From Syntrophaceae bacterium (GTDB taxonomy: Bacteria > Desulfobacterota > Syntrophia > Syntrophales > UBA2185): a stretch of 5,842 bases of DNA. Below, piece by piece: positions 5,607 to 5,842 of this stretch; within the stretch, counting starts at the first letter, position 1, and each line of letters opens with the position of its first letter. The translations under genes were made by a program, and so were the position numbers. The notes under the pieces were generated by a model. The model did no database searches. It had not been told where the DNA came from and saw nothing but the letters and a program-made list of their open reading frames with translations. The DNA lies in contig JAFNGM010000192.1 in the NCBI GenBank assembly GCA_017885225.1, positions 29,044 to 34,885 of the forward strand. The letters run 5' to 3'.

Positions 5607-5842
5607 ATGGATCTGATATTTGAAAAAAGTCGGCCAGGCAGGGTGGCCGCGAGCGTTCCGAAGTCGGATGTGCCGGAGGTGGCAATGGAGAGTATTATTG
5701 ATAAGAGCCTGCTCAACGAAGAGGTGGATCTGCCCGAGGTGGCGGAGGTTGACCTGATCCGCCATTATACACAGTTATCGAAACGAAATTTCGGTGTCGA
5801 CGTGGGCTTCTACCCTTTAGGTTCGTGCACGATGAAATACAA
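5607..5842 (+). CDS. gcvPB: Glycine dehydrogenase (decarboxylating) subunit 2, N-terminal fragment (cut by window edge)
   Basis: The ATG at 5607 has a strong GGGAGG site at 5596-5601, 5 bases upstream, and opens a frame of 78 full codons running off the window end. The product begins [20 protein letters not shown] and continues with DVPEV (21-25), [20 protein letters not shown] (42-61) and [16 protein letters not shown] (63-78). These are the standard opening of GcvPB, including the conserved [13 protein letters not shown] block. The PLP-binding lysine lies farther on, outside the window. GcvPB is the C-terminal-half subunit of the split P-protein and partners GcvPA, whose gene ends 23 bp before. 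A full-length gene would be about 1.4-1.5 kb. Confidence 0.95.
   Translation, partial: MDLIFEKSRPGRVAASVPKSDVPEVAMESIIDKSLLNEEVDLPEVAEVDLIRHYTQLSKRNFGVDVGFYPLGSCTMKY

Overview
The window is ordinary bacterial chromosome coding densely on both strands. It carries a glycine cleavage operon of the split-P type (gcvT-gcvH-gcvPA-gcvPB, last gene cut by the window end), a peptide deformylase gene upstream of it, and a divergent pair on the minus strand: a HemN/HemW-like radical SAM protein and the first 66 codons of selA. A two-subunit P-protein, moderate GC, strong Shine-Dalgarno sites, selenocysteine synthesis and an anaerobic-type radical SAM enzyme fit an anaerobic or microaerophilic bacterium. 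A Desulfobacterota-like (syntroph or sulfate-reducer type) origin is my best guess. It is weakly supported, because Nitrospirota, anammox Planctomycetota and Bacillota also split GcvP.

Layout. Positions 1-199 (minus) hold the start of selA. Positions 207-1475 (minus) hold the radical SAM gene, whose stop lies 7 bp before the selA start, so the two are probably co-transcribed. Positions 1476-1603 are a divergent intergenic region with a convincing sigma70-type promoter (extended -10) for def. Positions 1604-2203 (plus) are def. Positions 2204-2566 are a 363-bp non-coding stretch with an AT-rich block, two short hairpins and no recognisable glycine riboswitch. Positions 2567-3667 are gcvT, 3703-4101 gcvH, 4258-5583 gcvPA and 5607-5842 the start of gcvPB. 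The 156-bp gcvH-gcvPA gap is unusual. It carries a C-tract that would give a four-run G-quadruplex motif on the minus strand, plus two mutually exclusive stem-loops.

Function. GcvPA and GcvPB decarboxylate glycine and load the aminomethyl group on the lipoyl lysine of GcvH. GcvT transfers the one-carbon unit to tetrahydrofolate and releases ammonia. The L-protein (dihydrolipoamide dehydrogenase) and lipoylation genes are not in the window. Peptide deformylase removes the formyl group of new proteins, so def and gcv both touch folate one-carbon metabolism, but the 363-bp gap argues for separate transcription.

I see no mobile element, CRISPR array, tRNA, rRNA or obvious new multi-gene system. 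The items most worth a second look are the atypical HemN-like protein next to selA, the structured gcvH-gcvPA spacer and the long unexplained gcvT leader.
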